Positions 1 to 57,435 are shown, numbered from the stretch's first letter. The stretch: 64,000 nt of DNA from Numida meleagris (GCF_002078875.1 NC_034421.1:9719787-9783786), one strand, 5' to 3'. Numbers and translations are program-made. The notes: a model not told the origin generated them from the letters alone.

Positions 1-1500
1 TTGCAATGTAACTGTCTCATAGTGTTAAGTACATTTGTTTTCCTGTGCATGGAATTGTTTTTCTCAAAGGCTACACCCCTTGTGTTTTGATTAAATTCCA
101 TACTCGAGCTGTAAGTAATACAGTTTCAGTGCCTGGTTCCCGCTGGTTTAGGTGTGAATTCCTCATTCTCTTAGGATATTTTGAATTTCCTAATTTAAGT
201 GTATAGAGCTTTGGCATTTCTGCCTCCTCTTTAAAGTTCAGCAAAACATCTTGCATTAGAAACAGGACAGAAAGGAAACTGCAAAGGGCATGTATTTGTC
301 TGCTTCTCTAAATAGGAGGAGATATAAGTCATGTTCTTTGGGCACTTTTTGTGATTCATTTTAAAGTCTTTAGAAGACCAAAGGGAAGAAAAAATTTCAT
401 ACGGTCTTTTTTTAGCATCCGAACCTGTCACTGTACCGTTAATTCTCACTGTTTTCCTTGCAAAACAAATATTTCACCAGTCTCATGATTATGTTGTAAT
501 TTGTTTAGCTTAAATAACTGAAGGATTATTAAAATGTATTGGTTTACAAATTATGTGGACTGGTAGCTCATTTATATAATCTGTCATTACCGCTAGGGTA
601 AACTGCAATTAGATTTACAGATACAAAGTAGTTAAAAATGCTAGAGCTTTCAAAATATTTAAATCATTTTTTATCATATGCCCACTGCTGGTGTCCTGGC
701 AGTGGAAAAAATGCAGGTTCATTAAGGCTGGGTAATTTATAGTAGTAAATAAGACAATCTGTAATAGTAAGTAAATAGTTTAAAAGTAAAACTAGATGTG
801 CTCCCCACAAGTCCTAAGTCCTGTATATTTATTGTAACAGTTAAGGTATGTTTGATTACTTCCTAAACCTCTTGGATGATTTGGCAGTAATTAAAGCAGA
901 AAAAAAATGTTTTATGTCTAATAAGAACCACGTCACGTGGAATTATGCTTTTGTTTACCAAAAACCAAGTTCAGCCCAGCTCAGAAACCCTGGGATGAGG
1001 TAAAATGCATTAACAGTGCTTTCTCAAACTCCCACTATCTGAAGTAATTTCTGTAGAGAAGGTATAGAACTATTGCGATTCTTTGGTCCACAGCCTGGTG
1101 TGTGTGCTGAGGGCATTAGTTTTCTTTTTCTTTTTGAGGCCTGTTTTCTTATTGCTTAACAAATCGGTCCTGATTACAGATGTCTGTTTGCTGTTCTGGT
1201 TGAAATGCACATGATACCTGCCGTATTTCAGTACGCCTGTAGCCAAGAGATAGCTAGCATTAACTAGTAGTATCCAGGCTGTGTAAAGCTTTTCTCTCTT
1301 GAGATAACATTACCTTATTTCTTGTTACCACAATGCAATTTCTCACTTCATGCAAATGCTAAGGATTTCTGAAGTAATTTTAATAACAAAAAAACCTGTA
1401 TTTGCAATGTAATTTGCTGTACCTATATCCCAGTGCATTTAATATGAGATCTAAAACAAGCAAGCGGGTATGAGCAGCCTGTGTATCTTGGGTTTTTCAG
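1..1500 (+). other. GRIN2A: GRIN2A intron, 3' part (upstream exon outside window)
   Basis: This is AT-rich intron sequence ending in a pyrimidine-rich acceptor, GGGTTTTTCAG, at 1490-1500. I see no exon, transposon or RNA gene in it. A 13-bp inverted repeat containing an E-box lies at 928-940 and is listed separately. Confidence 0.85.
928..940. promoter_or_regulatory. E-box/CRE-half inverted repeat (possible intronic regulatory site)
   Basis: CCACGTCACGTGG is a perfect inverted repeat with a one-base centre. It contains the E-box CACGTG at 934-939 and overlaps the CRE-type core ACGTCA at 930-935. Its two CpGs stand in otherwise CpG-poor intron DNA. Use as a USF/MYC-family or CREB-type binding site is inference only. 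Confidence 0.25.
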
Positions 1501-46415
<44,915 letters not shown>

Positions 46416-46997
46416 ATTTTCCATGAACACTTATCTATAGGGAAAAATAGTTGCCACCATCTTAGAGGGAGAATATTTCCTTTAACAGTATCCTGCTATA
46501 GTAAATGATATGTAAACCTCTCCCTTCCTCAGTGTACTTTTGTACATGAATAGATAAACTAGTATGCTCTAAACCATCTTTTTAAAATATGTCTTGTTGA
46601 AAAGGAGGAAAAACAGCCATTTATGTATGCTTTATATAAATGGCAAGCTGTACTGAAATAGCCCCAATATATGTTGGCAACTATGCTATTTTGTATCTAA
46701 TTATTTTATAATTTTGGTTATTCTAATTTCTGTTGCTAAGTATCATTCAATGTACTTTTGTCTTTAGAAATGTTTAATGATTTTAAGTACCGGATAAGCA
46801 ATATGGTATGCATGTAGTATGACACGGACAAAAAGAATTAGGAATGCATTTGCTAAGTTGCAAAAATAAGACTCTTTAAAAGAGAACAGAGAGCTAGGCT
46901 TTCAAAAATATATTTTAGTTTCATAATCATTTTCAAAGAAAAAAAAACTCCAAAAAAAAAAAAAAAAGGACCCAACCCAAACCCCAGGACCTTAATT

Positions 46998-47003
46998 AAT
47001 AAA
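46998..47003 (+). terminator. GRIN2A: candidate proximal poly(A) signal AATAAA
   Basis: The first AATAAA after the stop codon, 583 nt downstream of it, next to an A-rich tract (46938-46968). It could give a short 3' UTR isoform. The downstream GT-rich element is not obvious (TTAGTATGTTCATTGTAG). Confidence 0.35.
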
Positions 47004-47353
47004 ATACAGTGTTTTAGCACAAAATTAGTATGTTCATTGTAGACTGACAGAAAATAAGTGGGAATACTGTAGGCCCAAACATGTCAACTGCTGTGTACCA
47101 AAAGGAAGCCCTGTGGATTTTGGTTAATGTTAATGTACAAATGCTTTTCTTATATTTCACATGCACTTGCCATTAGAAATTAAGTTCATTGAAAAGTCTG
47201 CAGTCATCTTGTCAAAAAATTCACAGCTGCCTAATCCAGAGTATATATTTTTAGCTATCAATATACGTCACTTATTGTGGAGTTGTGGACTTCATTAGTA
47301 ACCTTGAGACCTAATATGTATGCAAGTTTGCATTTGCCCCTTACTGGTGATTA

Positions 47354-47360
47354 CTCAGGG
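47354..47360 (+). promoter_or_regulatory. GRIN2A: miR-125 seed match CTCAGGG in 3' UTR
   Basis: CTCAGGG pairs with positions 2-8 of miR-125a/b. It is 939 nt past the stop codon. miR-125b control of mammalian GluN2A mRNA has been reported. Functional equivalence here is inference. Confidence 0.4.
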
Positions 47361-47628
47361 CTGTATAGTATTTCTTTTATTCCTTCACTTCCCAAACCAA
47401 ATCCCAACCCACCGTAGTTCTTTGTTCATAGGATGTTAGTGACATCTAATTAACTGTATGTTAGTATTACTAAAGCTGTTAATATGGTATCAAACACCAA
47501 CAGCCATATGTTCAGTGTAATCAGCAAGGAACGCAATGCCATTTATTTGCATACACCGTGAAGGATTAATGCCTTTTGTGGGCCTTCTTCTTTCTGGAAT
47601 ATCATGCATATTTGTTGAACATCAGACC

Positions 47629-47649
47629 TTTTTTTTTTTTTTTTTTTTT
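47629..47649 (+). repeat. poly(T) run, 21 bases, in 3' UTR
   Basis: An uninterrupted T homopolymer. In the mRNA it would be a U21 tract, a potential ELAV/Hu-type binding region and a source of length polymorphism. Confidence 0.95.
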
Positions 47650-48109
47650 CCTCTCTAATCAAATCTGTCCTATAAATTGAATATATGCACACATCATCAC
47701 TCACCGGTATGCAAAAATATTCTCATTACAAGGCTGTATTTTTACATGACTTTTATTTCTAGTAAAGATCGATCAGCATATTTCAGAAACAAAATGTGTG
47801 CTATGCACCCTTCCTCATCCCCCATAGCCGTAAGGGAGTGTGGAAGGGAAAAGGGGAAGACTTTCATGAGTAGAGTGTACAGTTGTAAATTGTATTTAAA
47901 TTAAAGAAGTAAATTGCTAATATATTTACATGCAGAAAGAATCAACAGGTGGTTCTCTCCCATTGTCCTGCTATTCTAAGAATTGCTCTGATTTTATTGA
48001 TTTATTTATCTGTCTATAGGAAGTTTAGACTATCAGATTATTAGATTATTCTGTAGATTTCACTGAAAATCAGTGAACAGGGAAACCATTACCACTGTGA
48101 ATTGGAAAA

Positions 48110-48117
48110 TGTAAATA
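48110..48117 (+). promoter_or_regulatory. GRIN2A: Pumilio-type element TGTAAATA
   Basis: Matches the Pumilio consensus UGUANAUA within the inferred 3' UTR. The other matches are at 52187-52194, 55509-55516, 56772-56779 and 56827-56834. Confidence 0.35.
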
Positions 48118-49755
48118 TTACCCTGACTTTTCCCTAAACAAAAGTTATTTTCAATAGAATCACACTTACATCAGCTGTAATTGTATATGTGTAAGTCAGA
48201 GGTACAGTATGCAAGTTGTTTAGTTTGGAGTAGCATCCTTCAGATGAGAGCTGCAAATGGGAGGTAATATAAATGACACATAGCGATAGACAAAATATGG
48301 CTTATTGAATTTTTGTTTACAATTCTTTTATTAAACAGATTTGAGCTGACTTTAACTACTAAACAGTCCACAATGAATTCTTGATATTTACAAATGTATT
48401 TGTACTTCTGTCATAATGGTGAAGGATGATATTTTTGAAGGAATTAAATGCAATGGGATTTGGGTTTTCCAAATCCCTTTCCAGCTTCCAAAAATCTCAT
48501 CATACCTTATTATATTTATGTTCAGAAAGCATATCTGTGGGCATCTGCACTCCGTCCAGAGCAAATATCTTTTGAGTATTCCTTGTTCAACATTTGGTCA
48601 CAATTATTGGCCCTGATTCACATGATACGCTTTCTGGCTCCTCGCTGGCTCTAGTTTTTACAAAGAGAAGATCCTTGACTGCCCTTGCAGATATTCTGTC
48701 TCAGGAATAGCTGTATGAACCAAGCAGGGCTAGGATGTTTATGGATGGGATAAGCACTACTTTCCACGAACAAACCCCCTTTCCCCTGTGCATACACATG
48801 TGTACCCTATTTGTCTTAGATTTATAGGAAGGAAAATGCACTAAAGACATAAGTATTGTTGTAACAAGTGTAATTAAAATATCTGAGGCAAATTTTAATT
48901 TCCCATCTAAATCATAATAGATTTTATTTAATCTTAAGTATTTTGAACCACCTATGTTTTTCAGCAAATCGTCTGTTTGCTGGTATCACACCAAAAACTA
49001 CCATGCAAGTTGCTGGGAATTTTACCAAGTGAATCATAAAACTCCATGGTGGCTCTTGTCATCTGAAAGCACTCAGAATATTGTCTGATCACTCCAACTC
49101 TTTTGTAACTTCATCTTTATCTGCAGCTAAACACTCATGCTTCAATGTATAGACAAGTACTGGATATAAAACTCTGGGAAAGAAAAATTCCCATTTACAA
49201 CATTTTCTGAATAAACTGTTGAGATCCAAATGCAAACATGCTAAACCCAGGTGGATTTATCCTCCTGTGAAATGTTCAGGCAAATGAGCTAAAAAGAAAT
49301 ATATTGCAGTGTTTGCTTTTTCTGATTTGAGCAGATTTCTGGTGAGTGTAGAGATTGGTTATTATCTACACAATACAACCCCACAGCAAACCAAATTAAA
49401 GAGACAGAGGGGAGACTTGATAATGTTGCACAGCAGTTGTTCACATGGGAATAAAACGCGCTGCCTTAAAAGAAAAAAAGAGAGAAAAATCAGATACTGA
49501 AAATAGAGGGATAAGAATCATGCATGCATTTGCGGTTTTGATCTTGACATTTAATATGACTGAATTAAGGGGGAAGGAAAGGCTAAAGTGTAGGGTTTTA
49601 GATGAGTAGCTAGTGTGGTTGCTGATGTATACGTGTAAAGAAGCAGCTGAGAAGCTGAAGGAAAAGCTTCAACAGTAGAGCCACAAGCCACAGCTTGTGA
49701 GGCTCAGCTGTAGGGCGTATGGAACTCTGAATATTGCCTGAGCTTTGTTGATATA

Positions 49756-49762
49756 TTTGCAC
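49756..49762 (+). promoter_or_regulatory. GRIN2A: miR-19 seed match TTTGCAC
   Basis: TTTGCAC pairs with positions 2-8 of miR-19. Further copies are at 52561-52567 and 53032-53038. In AT-rich DNA some matches are expected by chance. Confidence 0.25.
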
Positions 49763-52219
49763 TGACTTTCAATTAAATTGAGATCAAGACTTTCTGTATT
49801 TCCCTCTCTCTCACTCTAGCTGCTGCTATACTTGAAGAGGAGAAAAGAATCTTCCTGCATAAGTGGCCATCCTTTCTGTACCTTTCTGGATGGTGCTGGT
49901 GACTTGTTACATTTTCCTGATTACAGCTCTAGCAGATTGTTGGTCATTCCTATCACCAAGATTTCCCGTGACTCCAGCTGGAACTGAATCAGGCTGTAAA
50001 TGATATGGGCCATTCTTGGTAGCATGTCCCGTAGTGTTACACTGCTCCTGGACGACAACTTTTATGGAGGCAGGATATTGAATTGCTGAGGAATGGAGTA
50101 GGTACATGGAGGTAAAAACAGCTATGTAGACATTCCTGCCTCTTGCTTTTTTGCTCTTTTAAAGACATTGTAGAATTTCTTCATGTTTTTGTCTTCCCCT
50201 TTTCACCACAGTACATTTTCCTTTTCCTTTCAAATGGATTTTGTGTTCTGCTTGTGTTTTGTAGAGCAGTGTAGCCACCCACTAACTTAAAAGCATGGAA
50301 ATAAGATACTTTAATATATAAGATAAAATTAAGGAAATTAAGAGTTCTTTGTATTTCTGGAAACTTTCATTTAATGTTTCGGCAGCTTTTGCTCAGAATT
50401 CTTTATTTTGCTACTTTAGAAGCTCAGTTAGGAAAAAGAGTGCTGTGGACACACTGAAACCAAATCACCGCCAGCTCACCATGTTTTGACAGCATCTCAT
50501 GAACATGTCTCTCTCTTTGTGGTCTTTCAGGAACACTGAGTTAAATTAAGGCTCACAGTAAAGCTAAGGGAAATCAGCAGGTGGTTTTTTTTTCCTGATG
50601 AAAAAATATATATTTTTTCATAGTTCCAAAGGTAGCAAGAGCTAGAGATGGGGAGTGTTTGGGTTTGCTGGAATGCTAAACTCTTCGTGTTGCCAGCCTG
50701 AGGAGAGAAGGAGAGAGAAAGCTCCCTGCTGATGGCAGTCAGAGCTGTGGAGGCTTGGAAGCAGTTGTGTTGGTGATGTGTCCTGAAAGCATTTCTCTCC
50801 CTCTGTTGACATTTTAGGAAGCATGGGTGCCTAATTAGAAATCTCAGTTAGGTGTGCTTAGTCAAGTAATGGACTATTTATCCCAGCCTCAAAATCTGCT
50901 CAGTGGAATCTGTGAGTGAGTGCCAATTTACACCTTGCAGATCATACAGATTCCTGTGCTTATCCAGTAGCTACTAGGGTTGCACCTGTCTGTTGTGGAT
51001 TCTGCAGTACTTCCAACCTAAACACCGTCACCATTTTCTTTATACCCTGAGACTAATCAGCATGAAATAAAAGTGTTAGCATCTCTTCCCTGCCTAATAA
51101 CTCGCTATTTTTATATTTCTTCAGTGTAGCATATGCATCTTAGGATACAGTGATGGGAAAGACTTTGGTACTGTTCCTTCCCTTGCTGGGTTCACCAACA
51201 TAGAACAGAACAGGAATTAGGATAGGGGTTTCAGAGTCAGGCTGGATTTAGGAAGAATTAAAGAAGTGAATCTGTTTGTTGTTTTACCTTGAATTTAACA
51301 TGTTATATATGAAAGCTAGTGAAAACAGATCTTTTATTATAAAGTCCTCTTAGTTATTAGAGAACAGCATCCATTGTGTGGCTTGGGTAGTTTGTGTTAA
51401 GTGTTAATCATCACATTCTGTGCTTCTTTCAAAATGGAGTGTCATGAATCCACTTGCTAAAGTTTGCCTTTCCCAGCTCTAGCTCTATTTTAGCTCAAAT
51501 ATCCTTCTGAAGTAGGTATATTTCTTGCATAGGGCAATCTGGTTTACAGCATAAAAACAGTTTTCTGGTGACATGCCTAATTCGCTTGTTTTACTGATGT
51601 TAATCTTTTTATTCTAAACCTTTTTTCTATTGAGAGTAGAACCTTTATATTATAACAGTGCTGAAGGAAACTTCTGAAGGTATGAGCCATTTCCCTGCTC
51701 AGTCGAGCCTGTACTGTCTTGCTTAAACGTATTAGCAGAATGCTAGCAGTGATTGTCAATAGGAGGGAGCACAATTTAATCCCCGCTGTGTACTTATTTG
51801 TGGACATAAATGCAAGTACAGACAGACACAAGTTATGATACAGAAAAGACTCCACCTGTTCTGGCTGAAGTCTCCTGCAGAGCTGTGGTTAAGTTACACG
51901 AGGGTAGCCTCAAGACCACCCTGTCTCTTCCATTGTTCTGATCGTGCCGACTTCTCTGTCTCATGTGCACATATTGTACGTAGTGTAAAACTCTCGTTGA
52001 CACTCAGCTGTCATCATGAAATTAATCGCATTCTCACCTGTTCACCTTCATTGCAGTGTAGCAGCGATGTCTGTGGGATGTAGAGGTGGTTGTTCGTGTT
52101 CACTGGTGTCTGCTCCTCTGTTCAGTGGGAGCAGAAATGCTGCCTTGCTTCTCTCTGCTCTGCTGGGGGAGGGTTACTGCACTGGTTGTAAATAAATTCC
52201 TCAATCAAACCAAGCTTCT

Positions 52220-52239
52220 AATTTAATTTAATTTAATTT
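52220..52239. repeat. (AATTT)4 microsatellite in 3' UTR
   Basis: Four exact AATTT units followed by a T run. Confidence 0.9.
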
Positions 52240-55200
52240 TTTGCCCTTCCTCACTAGACTTGCATACAGAGTACTTTGTTTAAGAATATGCACTCTTTGG
52301 AAGTCATGATTACAAGCGTGCACCTCCCTGCAATGCAGCGAGAATGCACTGTGTTGTTTTTGCAGGTTCGGGAGCTTTTTGGTTACATCCTGCAGGATGT
52401 ATCAACCTTGGTTAAAACTGTTTTTAAAATGAATGCCAGGCTAAACAGCTGTAAGAATCCACTGCTGATTATGTGTTGATCTTGTCATATCTATAATTTA
52501 AGAACCAGAAATAACAGAAGTAAAATTAAGTTACCTCAATATTTACCAGGCTTTTGTTGTTTTGCACTAAAATATTTTACTCCTTTTCTTCAATTCTTTA
52601 CCTTTATTAAATTAGTAGAGAATATACCCATGCTGTAACATTGTCATGCAATACCTTTATTAGCAGATAATCACACTGAATAGAGTACTACATATTTAAA
52701 AGAGAGATGATTTTTGACTCTCCAGCTCTTCAAAAGTAGTGGTGATAAGCAGTTATGCTCTTAGATGATTCATCCTTTCCCTTTTGTATTAGTATTTGTT
52801 TTCACTGATATTTCAACAATTATATTTCTATGTGCACGTTCTAAAACTGTGAAAATAAATACCGGTAAATATTATGATACTTATTCAGTGCACTGTAAAG
52901 TTCCAAGTGAGATGATAATTTGCTTGGGAATTGATGAAGGTTTCCTCACTTCTCATAAACGGTCCTGAGCTTTAATGTGGGCAAATGGTAATATTTATAG
53001 TGACATGAAATTTTAATGGAGGATGTCTTGTTTTGCACTTCTAGAATTATTAGAAGAAATGATATGTTTTTCTCAGCAACTGAATTATGATCATACATTT
53101 TTAATTTAAGTATTGTTCACTGCAGTACATAAGAATAGCCCTTTTGAAGAGATTTGTGTTACATCATCACTATGGGATTCTTTAGACTGTTAATATTTCA
53201 TTAAGCCTGTTTAATAATGGCATTTAATGGCAAAACACAGTTTGGAAATATATTTTGGCTTCTGTTTCTCACTGCCAAACCTGTATTTGGACTCATAGTT
53301 CTGCAATTGAAGGCCCTCACAAGGTTCCTGTGCCCTCCTCTGTGGGGAAGGAGACTTCTCTTGTCCATTGATGGAACTCTATCAGAGGAGTCAAGAGAAA
53401 AAAAAATGGAGTATGTGTTGTGCAACACTTGAAGTGTAAATGATGTTAAAAATGAAAAAAAGGAAGGAAATTGGAGGTTCACAGTTATCCACACTAGTGA
53501 ATGGTCTGTGATGTGCAGCAGAGTGTGGTTTCTAGAAGCTAATTTTTAACGAATATTATTTGAATTCTGCTGGAGTTTATAAATCACTGAAAAAAAAAGG
53601 GAGTTCATTCTTTCTTTTTATTTTTTAAGCCAAAGTCTTTATATTGACATACGAGGTTTCACAGGAAAATGGGCCAAAGAATACAATTAAATATGCAAAA
53701 GGTTAATCCTTTGGAAATGGATATCCTGTCATCTTGATGTGCAAAAGCGTATCAATGGTAATAGGAACAATGCGTGTAATTTTCCTGTATATTGCTATGT
53801 AGGTTGCACTATTTTGAATGATACAAGCCTGATATTTTGATTACCAAATACCAGAAGAAAGCTGTTTATTAGTAGTTTTTAACCTAAATATATATACAGT
53901 ATAAACACGTGTGCGTGCATACCCTTTCCCACCTAGTCATATGTGAGTAATCTTCCAAATGTGGGGCACATTCCAGCAGTGCTTTATTTGAAGTGATTCT
54001 CTGCTCTCCTTTCCAAACCTCCTAAAGCCACCAATTCCCTAGCAGCGTTTATTGTAGTGTTTGATACCTCTTGCTGAAGAGGCTAAAGGACTTGCTGGGG
54101 ATCAGAAATGCCAGGATGCAAAAATAAGTAAGAGGAGAGTTTCTGTCTGAAAGAGCTGGAAATGATGCTTGCTGTCATTTCCATATATATAGGCATGGGA
54201 AAAGGACGTCTTGTGCTATTTTGAAGATTAATGACCGGAGACAGTCTGTTGGCCCAATGACTCTGACATTAAAAGTTGGTGTCGATTTATGTGTCCCAAA
54301 CCTGGTCATTAAATACATTCTTTATGGTAGCTGAGGAAGGACCAGTGGAGGCCCTTCTATTCATCCATGCAGATAGCACTTTTCAAAATGGATTTTGTAC
54401 AGAGGCAGTATTTAGCAGTGGTGCCTGTCAGTAACTTCTCAATACATAGGCTTTTGGCCATGTTATTACTGACTATGTGGAGGTCTTGACCTAGAGATGG
54501 TGATATTTGGCTTCTTTTCTAAATTCAGAATGCTCTATCCAAAACTTATGACAAAAAATTGCCATGGATTAATTTATTTGAAGTCATTCCTGAGCTATTT
54601 TTCAAAGGGAGTATTGAATAGTTAGTCTTTTTTTCCACTTCAACCTGAAAGTAGAAAATTCTATAGGGTCAGCATTTCTCTATGACTCATTACAAGTGTA
54701 TCTCAGAGAAGGACTTGGTTCCAACTCCTTTGTCTGCAGTAAGAACAATTTTTGTTATCTTGTCTTTATCCAGTCTAGGTCTGGACTCCTGCCATAGGCA
54801 AAACACTTTTTGACTTAGAGATGTGCGAGTGAGTGATGGGAGAGCACATTCTTAGTGCGGGTTATGCTCAGAGTTAAAATACCAAAACCAAACCTCATGT
54901 TGCAAAGGTATGGAAGTTGCATCATGTAAAGTTGCGTGCAGCTAGAAAGGAAACTTGTGCAATTTTTAATAAGAACTGTTTACAATTTATACTTTATATC
55001 AGCTATACTATTTTGAAATAGTCTTATTCATTTCAGAACGTCCATTTTGCTCTGATGAAGAACAGCTTGATCTCTCTGTCTTCACACCTCACGCCCACAT
55101 GCACAGTGTATTTCATGTCTTCCCTGAGCAAACCAGAAGGTACAAACAGAATTCATTACCGTTAGGCAGACTCCTACCTGATTTTTATTTAATTATGCTA

Positions 55201-55495
55201 CTTTTATGCAAAATTTGCAGCCATACATTCCAGGTTCTCTCAGAAGCATTTCACCTGTGAGCTAATACTGTTAATTTTAACTCATAAGAGTCGATTTTAC
55301 ACTAAAGCGGGCATTTTGTGCTTTGTTTCAGCCTCTTTAAAGATGTTTGTCGACTTAGGTGAAACACTAATATTTCTGTGTGCTGCTAAACAGAAATCAC
55401 CAGAAGAATTTTAAAATTTCAGCTTACAGTTCAAAAAAGTATTTTTACCTATTTACTTGAATATTGTAAATCTAATGTGTTGTTCAGATTACTCC

Positions 55496-55545
55496 TTATA
55501 TACATACATGTATATATATAAGAGCTATATATAATGTATGTGTAT
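55496..55545. repeat. TA/TG-rich low-complexity stretch
   Basis: TTATATACATACATGTATAT followed by more TA and TG dinucleotides. It contains one Pumilio-type word (55509-55516). Confidence 0.75.
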
Positions 55546-56771
55546 AGAGGTTTGGGGTTTTTTTTTGAGGAGTGAGGGGCAGGAGAAAAATTCAATGTTG
55601 TGACAAAGATTCTGTGAACATTTATTAACATTTTCCAGTAACGTGCTATTTTGAGTTTGACTAGAAGTTATTTGCAGTTATACTCTGAAAAAAATATATT
55701 AAATGTAACAAAATTAGTATTGAACCTTTGATCCTCATCCTCAGGCTTTGGGTTAGTTTCATGTGTATCTTGAGAAGAATTCACAATATTAGCTTTGGTT
55801 TTTGCTCAGAAAGATAATTATTTGGTACACTTGGAAATGTATTCTCATTCTGTTGGGGAAAAAACTCCATGTGTACCAATCTTACTTGTTGCACGGAGCA
55901 GTAGCCTACGTTGCAGTTAAAGAAATTTGCATTCCATAAATAACATCTTACCAGAAATCCTGGAACCATTTGGTTCCATACGCAGTAAATTAAAAAGCCT
56001 ATCACTTGTGCTACTTAGTGCCATTTACCGTAACATCCTCAAGAGCGTAGTATTTCAAACTAAATTTCATAAATTTCCAATTGCTAGCAAAGAATAGTGG
56101 AGGTTTGAAGACCTCTGTGCACCTGGGAAATTAATCAGGACATTAGAGTAGAAATAAAATTATCTTGGAAATGGAACAAAGGATGAAATAATTCATTTTT
56201 TAAAGAATCCAGAGTTTCACAATAAAATTCATAGCGTAATGGATTCTTCAAAAGAAAAGGTTTCACGGAAAAAAAAAAAAGCGAATAATTAAAAACTAGT
56301 TTTGACATTCCAATTACTGCCTGTTCCATTAGATAGGGTTAGCAAACTGAAATTAATTTTAAGACGCAGGTGTCCGCACAGACAATTGAAACTGCCACCC
56401 TATAGGCACACGCATACACCCGGCTACCCCGGCACCCATCTGTCCATGCCTTTAAAGCCCTGGTCGTAGCAGCATCTCCCCAACAGTGCACCTTGAAGGA
56501 GCTGGGAGCTGCACAGCTCTCCTGCGTTACGCGTACCGTCTCACAGCAGTTCTCCCCACCCACGTTTTAACCCAGTGCATGACTGAGTGCTAATACTGTA
56601 TAAATATTTTGAAACATATCTAAAACAAATGTTTGCTTCAAACTTTTTATGATAGAGAAATATATAATGATTATGGTTGTCATACAGAATTGTATTGTGT
56701 TCTTCATTTTTGTTAAATATGTAGAAAAACATTAAGGGAATGGGAGACTCGAATGTCTGTGTGTACTGAAA

Positions 56772-56834
56772 TGTATATAACTATTTGGAGAAAACACATG
56801 TGCCAAGTATAACATGATGTAAAAAATGTAAATA
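56772..56834 (+). promoter_or_regulatory. GRIN2A: two Pumilio-type elements just upstream of the distal poly(A) signal
   Basis: TGTATATA at 56772-56779 and TGTAAATA at 56827-56834, 83 and 28 bases upstream of AATAAA. Elements this close to the poly(A) signal suit cytoplasmic control of tail length. A CPE-like TTTTTAT lies at 56644-56650. Confidence 0.35.
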
Positions 56835-56854
56835 TATGAAAAATTCATTTTTCT

Positions 56855-56860
56855 AATAAA
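56855..56860 (+). terminator. GRIN2A: distal poly(A) signal AATAAA of GRIN2A
   Basis: TTTTTCTAATAAAGATAATT is followed, about 45-70 nt downstream, by a GT/T-rich element (TTCTTGTCTGTATTCCTTG). CR1 material begins 0.6 kb further on. It implies cleavage near 56875-56885 and a 3' UTR of about 10.4 kb. Of the AATAAA hexamers in the tract it has the best downstream context. Confidence 0.6.
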
Positions 56861-57224
56861 GATAATTTCTGCCAGTTGATATGAAAATGAAGAATGGAAT
56901 CATTCTTGTCTGTATTCCTTGTTAAACGGTACAAGATAAGCGTCACCTGGGAATAAGGCTCATCTTTGTTTTTTTTGTATTTGATTTGAAAGGTGTTAAC
57001 AGCCACATGTTTTGAGTCATTGTTTGTTGTAAGAAATTATCTAAAGGTGAAGACGCCTGAAGCTAAGGCTGACAGTATAGACTTGATGTTCTCAGTTTAA
57101 TTTAATTAAGGAAAAGGATGGAGACAATTAACTTATGAAAAATACATTCAGTGTGAGTCCTGTAGTTCGAATGATGCTCAACACAGGGAACAGAGGAGCT
57201 ATAGGTCAAGAATAGTCCTCTAAT

Positions 57225-57435
57225 GCATGGCACCACACACGCAGGGGCCCTGCATGAAGAGATGCTCTTGGCTGCAGAAATGTGGGAGCTCTTTGGGGCG
57301 ATGGCGGAGGCAGCACCCAGCACCAGGAGGATGCGCTGCTGGGAGGTTGCTGTGCTGTGAAGAGCTGGAGTAGGGTGAGCTCTGGCCATGGCAGTGCTTG
57401 TGCATGCTGAGCAGGTGAGGGCTGGGGAGAGCAAA
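57225..57435. other. GC-rich patch next to CR1
   Basis: About 210 bp of clearly higher GC than its surroundings (for example GGGGCGATGGCGGAGGCAGC). It abuts the tail end of an antisense CR1. Several overlapping frames are open, which is expected from composition. It has no splice or coding pattern I can defend. Confidence 0.5.

Larger units (their letters stand above)
46416..56880 (+). other. GRIN2A: GRIN2A 3' UTR (inferred, about 10.4 kb)
   Basis: AT-rich sequence after the stop codon with no recognisable transposon, no coding pattern and no splice-linked exon, up to the poly(A) signal at 56855. Mammalian GRIN2A also has a 3' UTR of roughly 10 kb, which supports this extent. It contains several alternative AATAAA hexamers (46998, 49210, 49451, 51066, 52191, 52854, 56221), a 21-T run, Pumilio-type TGTANATA words and microRNA seed matches noted separately. 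The exact 3' end is inferred from signals, not transcript data. Confidence 0.65.
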
